Shown: piece by piece, positions 47,107-59,097 of the stretch
Layout: every line of letters begins with the position of its first letter
Numbering within the stretch: position 1 is the first letter of the stretch
Source of the DNA: Dipteronia dyeriana
Taxonomy: Eukaryota; Streptophyta; Magnoliopsida; Sapindales; Sapindaceae
DNA length: 64,000 bases
Reading direction: 5' to 3'
Assembly: GCA_032871835.1 (NCBI GenBank)
Contig: CM065297.1
Location: 126,501-190,500 of the forward strand
Position numbers and translations under genes: made by a program
Notes under the pieces: generated by a model
What the model saw: only the letters and a program-made list of their open reading frames with translations
The model's database searches: none
What the model was told of the DNA's origin: nothing

Positions 47107-49377
47107 TGGTGGGATTATGCTCAATAGCAAGAGTATAATAATGTATTTGACAATCTTTTTATATTAATCAAGTGATTTGTAGTTTAACAAATATTATAGC
47201 ATTTATAGTTTAATTATTATAATTGTCAAAAGTAAATAATCATAAGGTCAAAAGACTATGAGAAAAGAAGAATTGTTCATATATCTAGATATGTATGAGG
47301 TAGACACAATTCTTTAGTTAGTATTAAATAATATTCATAACTTAAGATAAAGGTTGGGTGCATTTATCTTGTCAAAGTTGTAGATTCTTTTGCTAGCATT
47401 TAAGTGGGATCAAATGTGTTATGATGAGTCTAAAATCATCAAAGTGTGGTGTCTTTGGGTAAAAGAATCTAGTGCACTGGGTGCATTGAATTGGATCACA
47501 GTGAAATACTTTATTTAGAACCGTCAATGGATAAAAGTTTTCACTTGAAGACAATCGAAGTGTCTGTCTCAATCCTGAGAAAATTGATGGAATTATGGTT
47601 GCAAGTGTTATCATTTGAGCTATCAATGAGTACAATTATATAGCATAGTCTATCCTCGATAGTGTGGTGGTATTCATTTGTTACTCGATAAATGACTTCA
47701 TTTATAGATATGGACATCATGGCTCCATTTATTAAATGTGAGTAGAATACCATCTTATGGATATTTTGAGGTATTGGATATTAAATCTTAACGTTAAGTT
47801 TTCAATAGTGTCTATTGAAACATGACTTCTAGACAAGTCAAAATATCCAAGTTTAAAATGTGGTCATATGAGTAAATATGGTAACTTGGAGAGCTATAGA
47901 CGGTCTATGAGCTCTTGGCGATAACTGGTATTCTTCGCGAGGATACACTATCTCCAATAAAGTTGTCTAGGGTATAAATGAACATTATTAACTTATTCTA
48001 TCTTTATTTAAGAGTTAAATTTTAGTTCTTTTGTGGAATGAACTAAAATTAATAGATCAGACCTAAGAGAATCATTTATTGATTGTGATTAGGTTATGTC
48101 TATTGGAGATTAAATTTAGATAGCCCGTCAAGATCCCTAATCCACACGAACTTGTATAAATCACTTGATATATTCTACCGGACCAATGTATGGGTCCATC
48201 TAGAATTGTATTAGGGCATGTGGACTTGTTTCTTTTAGTTAGAATGGGTTTAGTTCACATGTGAACTTTTTATTTAGGTCCAATGGATTTAATAAAATAA
48301 GAAAAATAATATATATGTCCATGTGTGGTCTTGGGCGGCAAGGCTATATAAAATAGCTTATTATATTATTTTTTATTTTATTATTTAATTAAATGGAAAT
48401 TAATTAATTTGGTCATTAATTTATTATTTAATTAAAAGTCAAAATATTTTTCCTAATAGGAGAAGGTCTCCTAATATTATAGTATTGTTGGTAGTATAAT
48501 TAATATTAAATACTATATTTGATAGTAGTAGATAAATAAAAGGAATTATTTATCTAGTCAAATTAGGATGTCTTTAATACGGTCACAAATACACTGTTTT
48601 TTCTTTTTTCTTTTGTCTTTATTTATGAATTTAAAGAATTAACGAGTTGGATTAGGAGTCTTGGTGTAGAAAAGAATTCTTTTTTGAAAAGAATTCTTTT
48701 TTGAAAAGAATTCATTTTTGAAAAGGATTCTTGGTCAGAAAGTAAATCCACCTAAGAAAAGGATTCTTACTCACCAAGTAAATCCTTCTTAAGAGAGGAT
48801 TTGGTCTCCTATATATACTACCTATTAAATTCGTCCAAGACATAATTTTTGTTGTAAGAAGTTGTTTTTTATTTGTTTTTTATTGCTATAAAAAAAACAT
48901 TCGTCCAATTCATTGTGTGAAGGATTCGGCCAAGCATAGAGAAAAAAGGGAGCGTTTTGTTTTCAATAGTACACTAGTATCCTTTGCATCAAAAGGGTTT
49001 TGTATACAACATTAAATCAATGTTCACGCGAGTTTCAATCAAATTGATTGATAATTCACAAGTGACCAGACGTTCTTGGTTTTTCTCTTGGAGGATTATT
49101 TTGACTAACAAAGAAGAAGATTTTATTTGTTTCCATCCTCATGTATATGATTTAAATAAAGGGAGCCCACACTCCTAGGTGATTAACGCTCGTGATTGGA
49201 TTGGAAGATCTTGTGGATTCAATTCAACGCTAGTTCAATCGTCACGAAAAAAATGGTATGATACGTTTAATATACATCAATTAATCTAGGGTTAAGGTTC
49301 TTTCTTTTAAAGGGAAATTTTTTTAAATATACTAAACCCTAATTTTTTTACGCTTCCATTGTACGATTTTCCCTACA
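47107..49377 (+). repeat. 5' LTR of copia E
   Basis: 2271 bp, TGGTGGGATTATGCTC...TTTTCCCTACA. The first bases differ from TGTTAGGATT in the copy at 1732. It holds a short triple repeat 'gaattcttttttgaaaa' (48674-48725) absent from the 3' LTR. Confidence 0.92.
48809..48818 (+). promoter_or_regulatory. Candidate TATA box in the 5' LTR of E
   Basis: CTATATATAC lies 0.57 kb before the LTR end, at the position of TATAAAAG in the related LTR at the window start. A second candidate, TATATAAAA, lies at 48345-48353. The choice is uncertain. Confidence 0.35.
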
Positions 49378-49487
49378 TTTGGTATCAGAGGCAGGTTATG
49401 CCCTTGATTAATTGATGTATGTGTACGTGAATATTTTTCTTTTATTTTATATATGCATGTTTTAGAAAGAAATGGCACTCTAGGTAT

Positions 49488-49534
<47 letters not shown>

Positions 49535-50776
49535 TTATATGTGGATTGTTATTGCTCAATTTTGGTCTTAGAATTTCAATGTATTTCGTTTTGGGATTGT
49601 AACAAGAAGGGTGGTCTATCATCGCCATAATTTCCTTCTTAGTAGTTGCTAATTTTTTATTTATTTTCCTATGTAGTAAAAATATTGCACTATATTGTAA
49701 TAATAATAAAAAACTGCAGTAATTTTTTTATTTAAAATTCTTTTATAATACATTCAAGTATCGAAGACTCGAAGTTTTGAAGAATTGAAAGCAACCGGAA
49801 CAAGTTTGGGACTGTGCGAGCCATAGCAACAAACGTGCGTGCGAAGAGCACGCGACAACGATTGTTGTGGCATGGGCTGCACACGGCAGCCCTATGGAAA
49901 CCTTGGGCTGCGCATTGCAGCCCTTTATGGGGTTGTGGGCTGCGCACTCCCATGAGAGGGAGCCAAGGGTGCGCACGCCGATGGGAGGCAGCCGAGGGGG
50001 TCCAAACGATGAAGGTTGCATGAAGACTTGATTGCCAAGAAAGGATTTTATAGTATTACAAGACATATGTAATTTACTTGCTTTTCTAGGATGGACCAAA
50101 ATTGTAGCTATTTATATACTTGTAAATATTGTAATGTTTGTCATTTTTTGATAACATGTCATATAGAATAGGAGTGTCACTATTATATCTCTTTTTGTAT
50201 GAACACACATTGAATGATTTAGGTTATTTAATTGGCTTCTAGATAACTTGGTAAATCATTCTATAGAATTCGATCACACGCCTTAAACAATTGAGTGGGA
50301 GAAGGTGTTTTGAAACACCTACGGCCTCCAAGTTTAGTTGAGCTTATGTTTTGTGTAATAACCCCCTAAGGGATATTCATGAATGGAATTTAGCAAGATA
50401 CTTGCTTACAAGGATAGACTAGACAATTAACCCAAATGATATCTACTCCCAAAGGAGGGATATTCGTGAAGGAATATATTGAAGGTCGATAACTTGGTAA
50501 CACACTCAATGTGAGTTTATTAAGATCCTCCCAAGTGTTCTTGTTAATAAAATCACAAGGCTAAAATTGAAAACGCTGGTTGTTACGTTAACAATTATGT
50601 GGGACCTAGTCTAACTTGTAAATGGTGCGAACTCCAAAAGAAGACGTGACATTTATGGGTGTTTGATCACCGTTGAATTTTTACGCTTGAATTATTTTAT
50701 TTAATTCAAGATAAATATTTAAAAGTGTTATATCATGATTGTTTACTTATATAATTTTTGTTATTAAAAAAAAATC
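49378..50776 (+). other. Leader of copia E with primer site and GC-rich hairpin patch
   Basis: The primer site TTGGTATCAGAGG starts at 49379. An AT run (49492-49531) follows. A GC-rich patch at 49860-50010 holds two 19-base hairpins with the same stem GGGCTGC/GCAGCCC (49874-49892 and 49905-49923). The rest is AT-rich. No gene is supported. Confidence 0.75.
49492..49531. repeat. (AT)n microsatellite in the leader of E
   Basis: Uninterrupted AT run of about 20 units shortly after the primer site. Confidence 0.95.
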
Positions 50777-53700
50777 ATGACCCCATCCCTAATCAACATT
50801 CTAAAAGATAATACTTGAACGGGTGATAATTATGTAACATTGAAAAGGAAAATTGGGCTTTTGTTGCAATCCGAAAAGTATAAGTTCATTCTGTGCACTC
50901 CTAAACCACTTACTCCTACTAATGAATCTACTCAGGAGTAAAGAGATGAGTATTAGTAGTGGGAGTCTTCAGATTAGATGGCTAAATGTTACATTATGGC
51001 CACTATTTTCGACGTGTTGCAACAGCAACATGAAAAAATGGAGACTGCTGCCAATGTAATGATGTCTCTAAAGGAGATGTTTGCTTTGAGGTCTAGGACG
51101 ACTAAGAGAGAGGCAGTGACTGCTTTCATAAATCTTAGGATGAAACCTGGACAGTCTGTGAGAGATTACATGATGAAATTCATAGCACATTTCAACATTG
51201 CTGAATTGAATGGTGTTGAGATAGATAGTGAGACAAAAATTGACATGATTGTTAACTCACTATCAGATTCCTTTGATCAATTCAAGTTGGACTACACCTT
51301 GAATAATAAGGAATACATCTTACAAGGCCTGATGCAAAATGTTCAAAGCATCAAAAAACACCTTGTGAACGGCAAGGGTCAAGAGATTTATACCGTAGGT
51401 AAAGTTGCTACTGTTAAGACCCGTAAGAAGGTCAAGAAACAACATAAGAAAAAAAAACTAGGACCTACTAAGAATGAGACAAAGATACTAACCAAAATCA
51501 AAGGAAAGTGTTTTCTTTGTGGTGAAAAGGGACAATGGAATAGAATGAATGTGAATGAATTCAACTTGCGTTAAGGCAACGGAGCGTTGGTGTCGACTAG
51601 TGCAGTGGGAGATATTAGAATTATTTTAGATTCTTATAAGCATTTAGATTTAATAAACGTTTATTATGTACCACAATTCTAGAGGAATTTAATTTCTGAT
51701 TCTTGTCTAAATAAATTTGGATATTCGGTTACTTTTAATAAAGATTTTATTATTTGTAAGAATAACAAATTTGTTTGGAAAGGTACATTGGAAAATGGTT
51801 TATTCTACTTGCATAGAAATATCTCTCACTTTTTAGACACGAAATCAACACAAACTAATCATAAAAGAGTAAAATTATCAAAAGATTAAACCTACCTATG
51901 GCATTTGCGCCTAGATCAGATTAACCTTAATAGGATCAAAAGATCGGTTACTAGTGGACCTTTAAGTGGCTTAAATATTAATGATCTACCAACTTGTGAA
52001 TCTTGTTTGGAAGGTACGATGACCAAAAGGTCGTTCACGAACAAAGGCACAAGAGCCATCGAATGTTTAGGATTGATACACACTGATGTGTGTGGTCCTA
52101 TGAGCATTCAAGCTAGAAGTGGATATGAGTAATTCATTATTTTCACGGATGATTACTCAAGATCTGGCTATGTGTATCTCATGAGACATAAGTCAGATGC
52201 TTTTGACTTGTTCAAAGCATTTAAAGATAAAGTAGAAAATCAGCTTGAGAAACGCATAAAAATCTTGAGGTCTGATCATGGTAGAGAATATCTATGTGGT
52301 GAGTTTCAGCAATATCTGATTGATAATGGTATAATTTCTCATTTTCCTACACCAGATACACCTCAACAAAATGGGGTGGCAGAAAAGAGAAATAGAACTC
52401 TTTTGGACATGGTTAGGTCTATGTTGAGTTATTCAACGCTTCCTAATTCCTTTTGGGGATATGCTTTACAAACTGCCATGTACATTCTAAACGATGTACC
52501 ATCTAAGTCAGTTCCTAAAACACCGCATGAGTTATGGACAAGGCGAAAGCCTAGCTTAGAACAATTAAGGATATTTGGATGTCCTATGCATGTGTTAAAA
52601 GGAAAGACAGAAAAGATGGAGTCCCCTTCAGAAACATACATATTTGTATGGTATCCAAAAGGAACAAAAGGATATTAATTTTATAGTCCTTCAGATCTTA
52701 AAGTATTTGTTTCGCCAAATGCTAAATTTCTAAAAGAGGACTATATGAATAGTTTTATGTCTAAAAGTATAATCGTCTTGAATGAGCTTTCAGGGGTTAT
52801 AATTCCCTCTCAACCTAGCCCAATTGAAAGTTTCGCACCAACACAAGATCAACAATCTACCATACCTCGTCATAGTGAGAGGGTTAGTAGACTATCTGAG
52901 AGATACATCGGTTTAGGAGAATCTATAGATAATCTCTCGGATGATAATGATCCCTATACGTATAAGAAAGCAATGGAAGATGTTGATTGTCGCAATTGGC
53001 AAAAGGCAATGCAATCGGAAATTGAATCTATGTTTGAAAAAAAAGTCTAGTCTCTTGTGGACTTGCCTAAAGGGATAAAACTTATCGGGTGCAAATGGGT
53101 ATACAAGAGGAAAAGAGGAATGGATGGAAATGTGGAAACCTTTAAAGCTAGATTGGTAGTTAATGGTTATACACAGAAGAAAGGTATCGATTATTAAGAA
53201 ACCTTCTCTCCTATGGCCCTGCTTAAATCTATTGGGATACTCTTATCCATTAGGCATCTCTAGACCTAGAGATTTGGAAAATGGACATCAAGACATCTTT
53301 CCTTAATGGAAGTCTTGACGAAAGCATCTATATGATGCAACCAGAAGGATTCGTTGAAAAAGGCTAAGAGGAAAGGGTATGCAAGTTGCAAAGATCCATA
53401 TATGGATTGAAGCAAGCATCCAGATCCTGGAACATAATGTTCGATCAAGCCGTGAAATGTTTTGGATTTATTCAAAACCTTAACAAACCCTGTGTATACA
53501 AAAGGATTAAAGGTGACATGTTGGTTTTTCTAGTTCTTTATGTTGATGACATACTACTCATCGAAAACGATGTAGGTGTATTGACATCAATAAAGAATGG
53601 TTAGAAAAACAATTTGATATAAAGGACTTAGGAGAAGCAAGTTATATTCTTGGTATCCAAGTCATAAGGGATAGAAAGAATAGAACTATTGCATTATCCC

Positions 53701-54266
53701 AAACTTCATACATAGATAAAATCTTGTCTAGGTATTCCATGCAAGATTCCATGAAAGGTATGTTCTCTTTTAGACATGGAATCAAACTTTCTAAGGAACA
53801 AGTTCCTAAGAATGAGTATGAAGAGCAATTCATGAGTAAGGTGCTATATGCACCGGCAGTTGGAAGTCTTATGTATTTAATGATCTGTACTAGACCAGAT
53901 ATTTGTTTTGTTGTGGGCATAATTAGTAGGTTTCAATCAAAACCTGCTCCTGATCACTGGACGGCAGTCAAGTATATTTTCAAGTATCTTAGAAGAATGA
54001 TAGATTATATGCTTGTATACTATAAAAAGGATCTAATTCCTGTTGGGTATACAGATTTTGATTTCCATTCGGATTCTGACTCCAAAAGATCAACATCAGG
54101 ATCTATGTTTACACTTGGAGGAGAGGCAACCATATAGAGGAGTATCAAGCAATCTTTTATTGTTGATTCCACTATGGAAGCCGAGTATGTTGCCGTATTC
54201 GAGGCTGCTAAAGTGGCTGTCTGGCTCTGACATGTCTAGATTGACTTGGAAGTGGTTCCTAATGCG
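50777..54266 (+). pseudogene. gag-pol of copia E, protease core missing
   Basis: Gag: MTPSLINILKDN, then TGDNYVTLKRKIGLL and an open piece 50978-51574 with MAKCYIMATIFDVLQQQHE, MKPGQSVRDYMMKF and a broken knuckle CFLCGEKGQW. The frame then passes at about 51575 to GNGALVSTSAVGDIRI, so the DSGA protease active site is deleted. Integrase: [46 protein letters not shown] and [10 protein letters not shown], all three acidic residues kept. RT: WVYKRKRGMDG, IYGLKQASRSWN and an intact YVDDILL (53539). RNase H: YAPAVGSLMYLMICTRPDI, TDFDFHSDSDSKRSTSG, MEAEYVA. It ends WKWFLMR against the truncated LTR. Several stops. Confidence 0.92.
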
Positions 54267-54267
54267 A

Positions 54268-56034
54268 ATAGCATTTATAGTTTAATTATTGTAATTGTCA
54301 AAAGTAAATAATCATAAGGTCAAAAGACTATGAGAAAAGAAGAATCGTTCATATATCTAGATATGTATGAGGTAGACACAATTCTTTAGTTAGTCTTAAA
54401 TAATATTAACAACTTAAGAAAAAAGGTTGGGCGCCTTTATCTTGTCAAAGTTGCAGATTCTTTGGCTAGCATTTGAGTGGCTTCAAATGTGTTATGATAA
54501 GTCTAAAATCATCAAAGTATGGTGTCTTTGGGCAAAAGAATCTAGTGCACTGGGTGCATTGAATTGGATCACAGTGAAATACTTTATTTAGAACCGTCAA
54601 TGGATAAAAGTTTTCACTTGAAGACAATCGAAGTGTCTGTCTCAATCTTGAGATAAATGATGGACTTATGGTTGCAAGTGTTATCATTTGAGCTATCAAT
54701 GAGTACAATTATATAGCAGAGTCTATCCTCGATAGTGTGGTGGTATTAATTTGTTAATCGATAGAGGACTTCGTTTATAGATACGGACATCCTGGCTCCA
54801 TTTATTAAATATGAGTAGAATACCATCATATGGTTATTTTGAGGTATTGGATATTAAATCTTAATGTTAAGTTTTTAATAGTGTCCATTGAAACATTGCT
54901 TCTGGACAAGTCAAAATATCCAAGTTCAAAATGTGGTCATATGAGTAAATATGGTAACTTGGAGAGCTATAGGCGGTCTATGAGCTCTTGGCTATTACTG
55001 GTATTCTTCACGAGGATACATTACCTCCGATAAAGTTGTCTAGGGAATGAATGAGCAATATAAACTTATTCTATCTTTATTTAAGAGTTCAATTTTGTTC
55101 TTTAGTGGAATGAACTAAAATTAATATATCAGACCTAAGTGAATCATTTGTTGATTTTGATTAGGTTATGTCTATTGGAGCTTAAATTTAGATAGCCCTC
55201 TAAGATCCCCAATTCACACGAACTTATTTGGATCACTTGATATATTCTACCGGACCAATATATGGGTCCATCTAAAATTGTATTAAGGCATGTAGACTTG
55301 TTTCTTTTAGTAAGAATGGGTCTAATTCACATGTGGACTTTTTATTTAGGTCCAATGGATTTAATAAAATAAGAAAAATAATATATATGCCCATGTGTGG
55401 TCTTGGGCGGCAATGCTATATAAAATAGCTTATTATATTGTTTTTTATTTTATTATTTAATTAAATGGAAATTAATTGATTTTGTAATTAATTAATTATT
55501 TAATTAAAGTTAAAATCTTTTTTTCTAATAAGAGAAGGTCTTCTAATATTATACTATTTTTGGTAGTATAATTAATATTAAAGATTATATTTGATTAGTA
55601 GATATATAAAAGGAGTTATTTATCTAGTCAAATTAGGATGTCTTTAATACGGTCACAAATACACTAATGAGCTGGATTAGGAGTCTTGGTGTAGAAAAGA
55701 ACTTTTTTTTGAAAAGGATTATTGGTCACCATGTAAATCCACCTATGGAAAGGATTCTTGCCCACCAAGAAGAAGATTTTGTTTGTTTCCATCCTCGGGT
55801 AAACGATTTAAAGAAAGGGAGTCCACACTCCTAGGTGATTCACGTTCATCATTGGATTGGAAGATCTTACGGATTCAATTCGACGCTAGTTCATTCGTCA
55901 CGAAAAAAAAAATGTACGACACTTTTAATAAACATCAATTTATCTAGGGTTAAGGTTCTTTCTTTTAAAGGAGAAATTTTTTAAATATACTAAACCCTAA
56001 TTTTTTACGCTTCCATTGTGCGATTTTCCCTACA
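54268..56034 (+). repeat. 3' LTR of copia E, truncated at its start
   Basis: It begins at 'atagcatttatag', which corresponds to about 47197 of the 5' LTR, so roughly the first 90 bases plus the polypurine tract are missing. A second gap at about 55760 removes the 48790-49120 segment with the TATA candidate. It ends TTTTCCCTACA followed by TAAGG. Confidence 0.9.
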
Positions 56035-56039
56035 TAAGG
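56035..56039. repeat. Target-site duplication of copia E, right copy (TAAGG)
   Basis: Identical to 47102-47106. The gag of D resumes here. Confidence 0.93.
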
Positions 56040-56379
56040 TTCCCTCATTAGTGACTTGAAGAGTATCCCAAGCCTCCTTTACGGATTTAACATTTTGAAT
56101 GTATAAGTATTGATGCTCATCAACTCCTCCAAAGATGGCATTCATAGCACGATGGTGCTATTTTGTAACCTCAAACTCATTCGTTGTCCATTCACTCATT
56201 GGCTTGAGTATATTGGTTCCATCCTCTTCAACCTTGGTAGGAGGACTATAACCTTCTTCATCTACCATCCGCGCCCTCTCATCAATGGAGCTGATGTAAG
56301 CCTTCATCCTCAACTTCCAATACACATAGTTAGTGTCTCGAAGTAATGGTGACCTAGTATTTGAAGCTCCTTCCACCAT
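56040..56379 (-). pseudogene. gag of element D, N-terminal part
   Basis: Minus strand start MVEGASNTRSPLLRDTNYV, then YWKLRMKAYISSIDERA (the usual copia gag start), FEVTK-stop, AMNAIFGGVDEHQYLYIQNV and VKEAWDTLQVTNEG. It is cut by copia E, and the next residues are at 47106. Only one in-frame stop in this part. Confidence 0.85.
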
Positions 56380-56483
56380 TACATCATATTAAAAACCGAT
56401 GACTTAAAAAAGCTTTGCAAATAAAAAAAAAGCTTTGTAAATACCGTGAATGTATCACCTGGATGCTCACTAAGTGCAATCTA

Positions 56484-56504
56484 GTGTCCTCTTTTGAAAC
56501 TAAT
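56484..56504 (-). other. Degenerate primer binding site of element D
   Basis: Minus-strand ATTAGTTTCAAAAGAGGACA directly follows the 5' LTR end at 56505. It resembles the initiator-Met site ATTGGTATCAGAGCGGGACA with several changes, and GGACACTAG after it is typical of Sireviruses (known-family statement from memory). Confidence 0.6.
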
Positions 56505-56621
56505 TGACACTACAAACACAATTAAATGCTCAAGGTGAACCTAGAGGGGGGTGAATAGGTTGGACACTTTTTTGACTCCTTTGAAACAAACAAAAGTTTG
56601 TCCCTCTAGATTGCTTGTATC

Positions 56622-56712
<91 letters not shown>

Positions 56713-59097
56713 CAATTAAAGACAATTAATCAATATATAAAACATATAAAGTGTGATACAAACAAAAATCCATAACATATACACAATTGATATTATAGAA
56801 AGGAAGTCAATCTACATAAAATGTTCTATCCATAATATTCCAATATCTTATACAAATATAAGAGAGATAGGGATAGAGAAAATTCACACAAGGTATTTAC
56901 ATGGTAAAGCTCCGAAGAGGAAACATCCACGGGTTAGCAACCATTGGTAAACATAATCCACTAGTAGATAAGACAATTACAATCTCTCAAGTGACCCATT
57001 TACGTAGAAACTACCCTTTTATCCTACTCAATGAATATGTCACCTCCTTGCTCAACATTCTGATGCCTTACACCTCTTGTCAAGACTTCCATTCTCAACA
57101 TTCTGAGGTCTCATATCTCTTGTCGAGGCTTCATTGCTCAACATTCCAAGGTCTCCCACCTCTTGTCGAGACTTCCATTGCACAAGTCAAAGACTCCCTC
57201 TAAGACATGTGACTTCTGCTTGCACAAACCAAAGACTCACTCTAAGGAATATGACTTCCACTTGCTCAACAAATCATAGGACTCATGTCTATTGTCAAGA
57301 CTTTCTTTCCACAAGGCATCTAAGTGATCATAAATGCAAAACGCAAAAAAGCACGCAACATAGAAAATGATGATCAACAAATTCTATGGAAAATACTAGA
57401 CATATGCATGAATGCACAAAACAAATGTAGTCTAGTCAATAATGCCTGTTTAATACATCTAGATCATGTAAAAGATGTTCAATATTAATTTTAATCTAGA
57501 TACATGCATAGATCTAAAACTTGAATCTCAAGATAAGTTTGATTAGCACATTATCAAGTTTAAATCTTATATACCAAAAACATGCTAAAATCATGTGACA
57601 AAGTCATTTAGATTAAAGCAAGAGTTCTAAAGCATATTATCTATTCATGAAATCAACTAGGCACAAGAATAGCTCACAAGAACACAAGCACATGTATCAT
57701 AGTGAGATTTCGGCAAAAGAGAGCCTAATACATGTGAGGAACTATTTTTCACAAAATCAATCAATTATAGATCATCAAATCGTTCTAGATTTAAAGTTAA
57801 CACAATACAATCCCAAACATGTGAAAACATAGGCAAATCAAAACCTAACTCATCCTGTGAGATTTCAATTGAAACTCAATCTAGCTTTAAATGAGTTCAA
57901 AACTCAAATCAAAATAATCACAATACACATACATTCATTGAAGAAGAAAACCCAAGGTGATTGACCAAGTTTTGAAATAAAACTTTGAGAGAAAATCAAT
58001 ACCTTAGTTGATTTGGTGCAGTCCCGTTTTTGTGGAGATAAACTCCAAAAATAGCAACAAAACCAACTCAAACCTTTATAGAAAAGATGGAGGATGAATA
58101 TACAAACAATCAACTTGAAATCACATAAATTGAAGTTCAAATGAAGAAGATAAAGTGTTTGGAAGGTGAGAAATTTTGAGAGAAAATTCTGCACTCAAAT
58201 TTTGAATCTCTTCTTAGAACGAAAAGTGATATAGAAGAGATGTATAAAGGAGAGGGAAAAGAATGCATGTGAAATGACCAAAGAGGACATGAAGGCACCA
58301 AGCACACTTGCTGCTCGATATGGCACGTGGGCATCTCGGGGCAGCAAGCATTCTGGCCCGAGATGGCCACGTGCCATCTTAGGAAAGAGTGCTTGGTTGC
58401 ACTTATTTTCCTTGCCCGTACCCTTTGCGTTCTTCGGCAGTTCTCCAGCCTTCGAACTCGAAATTTTAATCTGGTTACTGATTATGAACCATGACTCTCT
58501 CATGGACATGGACATTTAAGATAATCAACCCAGAAAATAACAAATCGACTCGATATAAGAAAACGAAGACAATGTACACAACATGAGTGGAAAGTATCAT
58601 ATCTTTTGACTTAGAACTTAAAATCAAGAGTATGAGTAACCATAGTGTTTGGAACTCAATCAATATTGATATAAGACTAAAATCAAGTTCAATATCCACA
58701 TTTTATAAACATATACACATACAAACACAATTCACACTAGAATGCAAACTACAAAGACATAATCTCCAATCATGCATTTTCCAAAACTTGTTATTTTCAT
58801 ACCAATGCATGAGCATTCAACTTTAAGTGTGTGAATGTGTTATAAATGTGCACAATGATGTAGGGAAACAAATGTATGATATGTGTGTGTGTGCCTAAGC
58901 CTTGTAAGAGAAATATAAGATCTTAATATACCTTTGTAGAACCAATAGCATCCTTTCTTTTGAAGACTTTGTGCTTGCTTTGCTAGTTGTTATTCCTTCT
59001 TTGAAGTTTGAATCATCATAAATCTAAAAAACTAAATTATTACAAGTAAACATCAATTTGATATGAAATTTATGCCAACATAATCTAAAACCTAACA
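56505..59097 (-). repeat. 5' LTR of element D
   Basis: 2593 bp, minus strand TGTTAGGTTTTAG...TTTGTAGTGTCA. Partner of 40235-42763. It contains the compound microsatellite 56624-56713, the minisatellite 57055-57290 and an inverted repeat with two CACGTG boxes (58320-58380). Confidence 0.92.
56624..56713. repeat. Compound (AT)n(GT)n(AT)n microsatellite
   Basis: About 18 AT, 19 GT and 7 AT units. The partner LTR has only an AT run (40342-40371). Confidence 0.95.

Larger units (their letters stand above)
47107..56034 (+). mobile_element. Copia element E (Ty1/copia), inserted in the gag of D
   Basis: Two LTRs, TAAGG duplications, initiator-Met primer site, then gag, integrase, RT and RNase H on the plus strand. 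It is a different family from A/F by LTR sequence, and the E-type LTR at 1-1732 is its relative. Protease core, the end of RNase H, the polypurine tract and the start of the 3' LTR are deleted, so it is defective. Confidence 0.93.
40235..59097 (-). mobile_element. Sirevirus-like element D, no pol visible, carrying copia E
   Basis: Both LTRs are present, flanked by AATTG (40230-40234) and ATTTG (59098-59102), a duplication with one change. On the minus strand the order is 5' LTR, degenerate primer site, gag (split by copia E), about 1 kb of noncoding sequence, extra 3' ORF, repeated polypurine tracts, 3' LTR. Protease, integrase, RT and RNase H are absent, not merely mutated. Without E the element is about 9.9 kb. 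It is therefore non-autonomous. The Sirevirus-like assignment rests on gag, primer site, polypurine tracts and LTR. Confidence 0.85.

Noticed and set aside
49732..50099. Overlapping ORFs in the GC-rich patch of the leader of E
   Set aside because: GC-rich sequence has few stops. The frames on both strands only follow the hairpins and carry no known motif.
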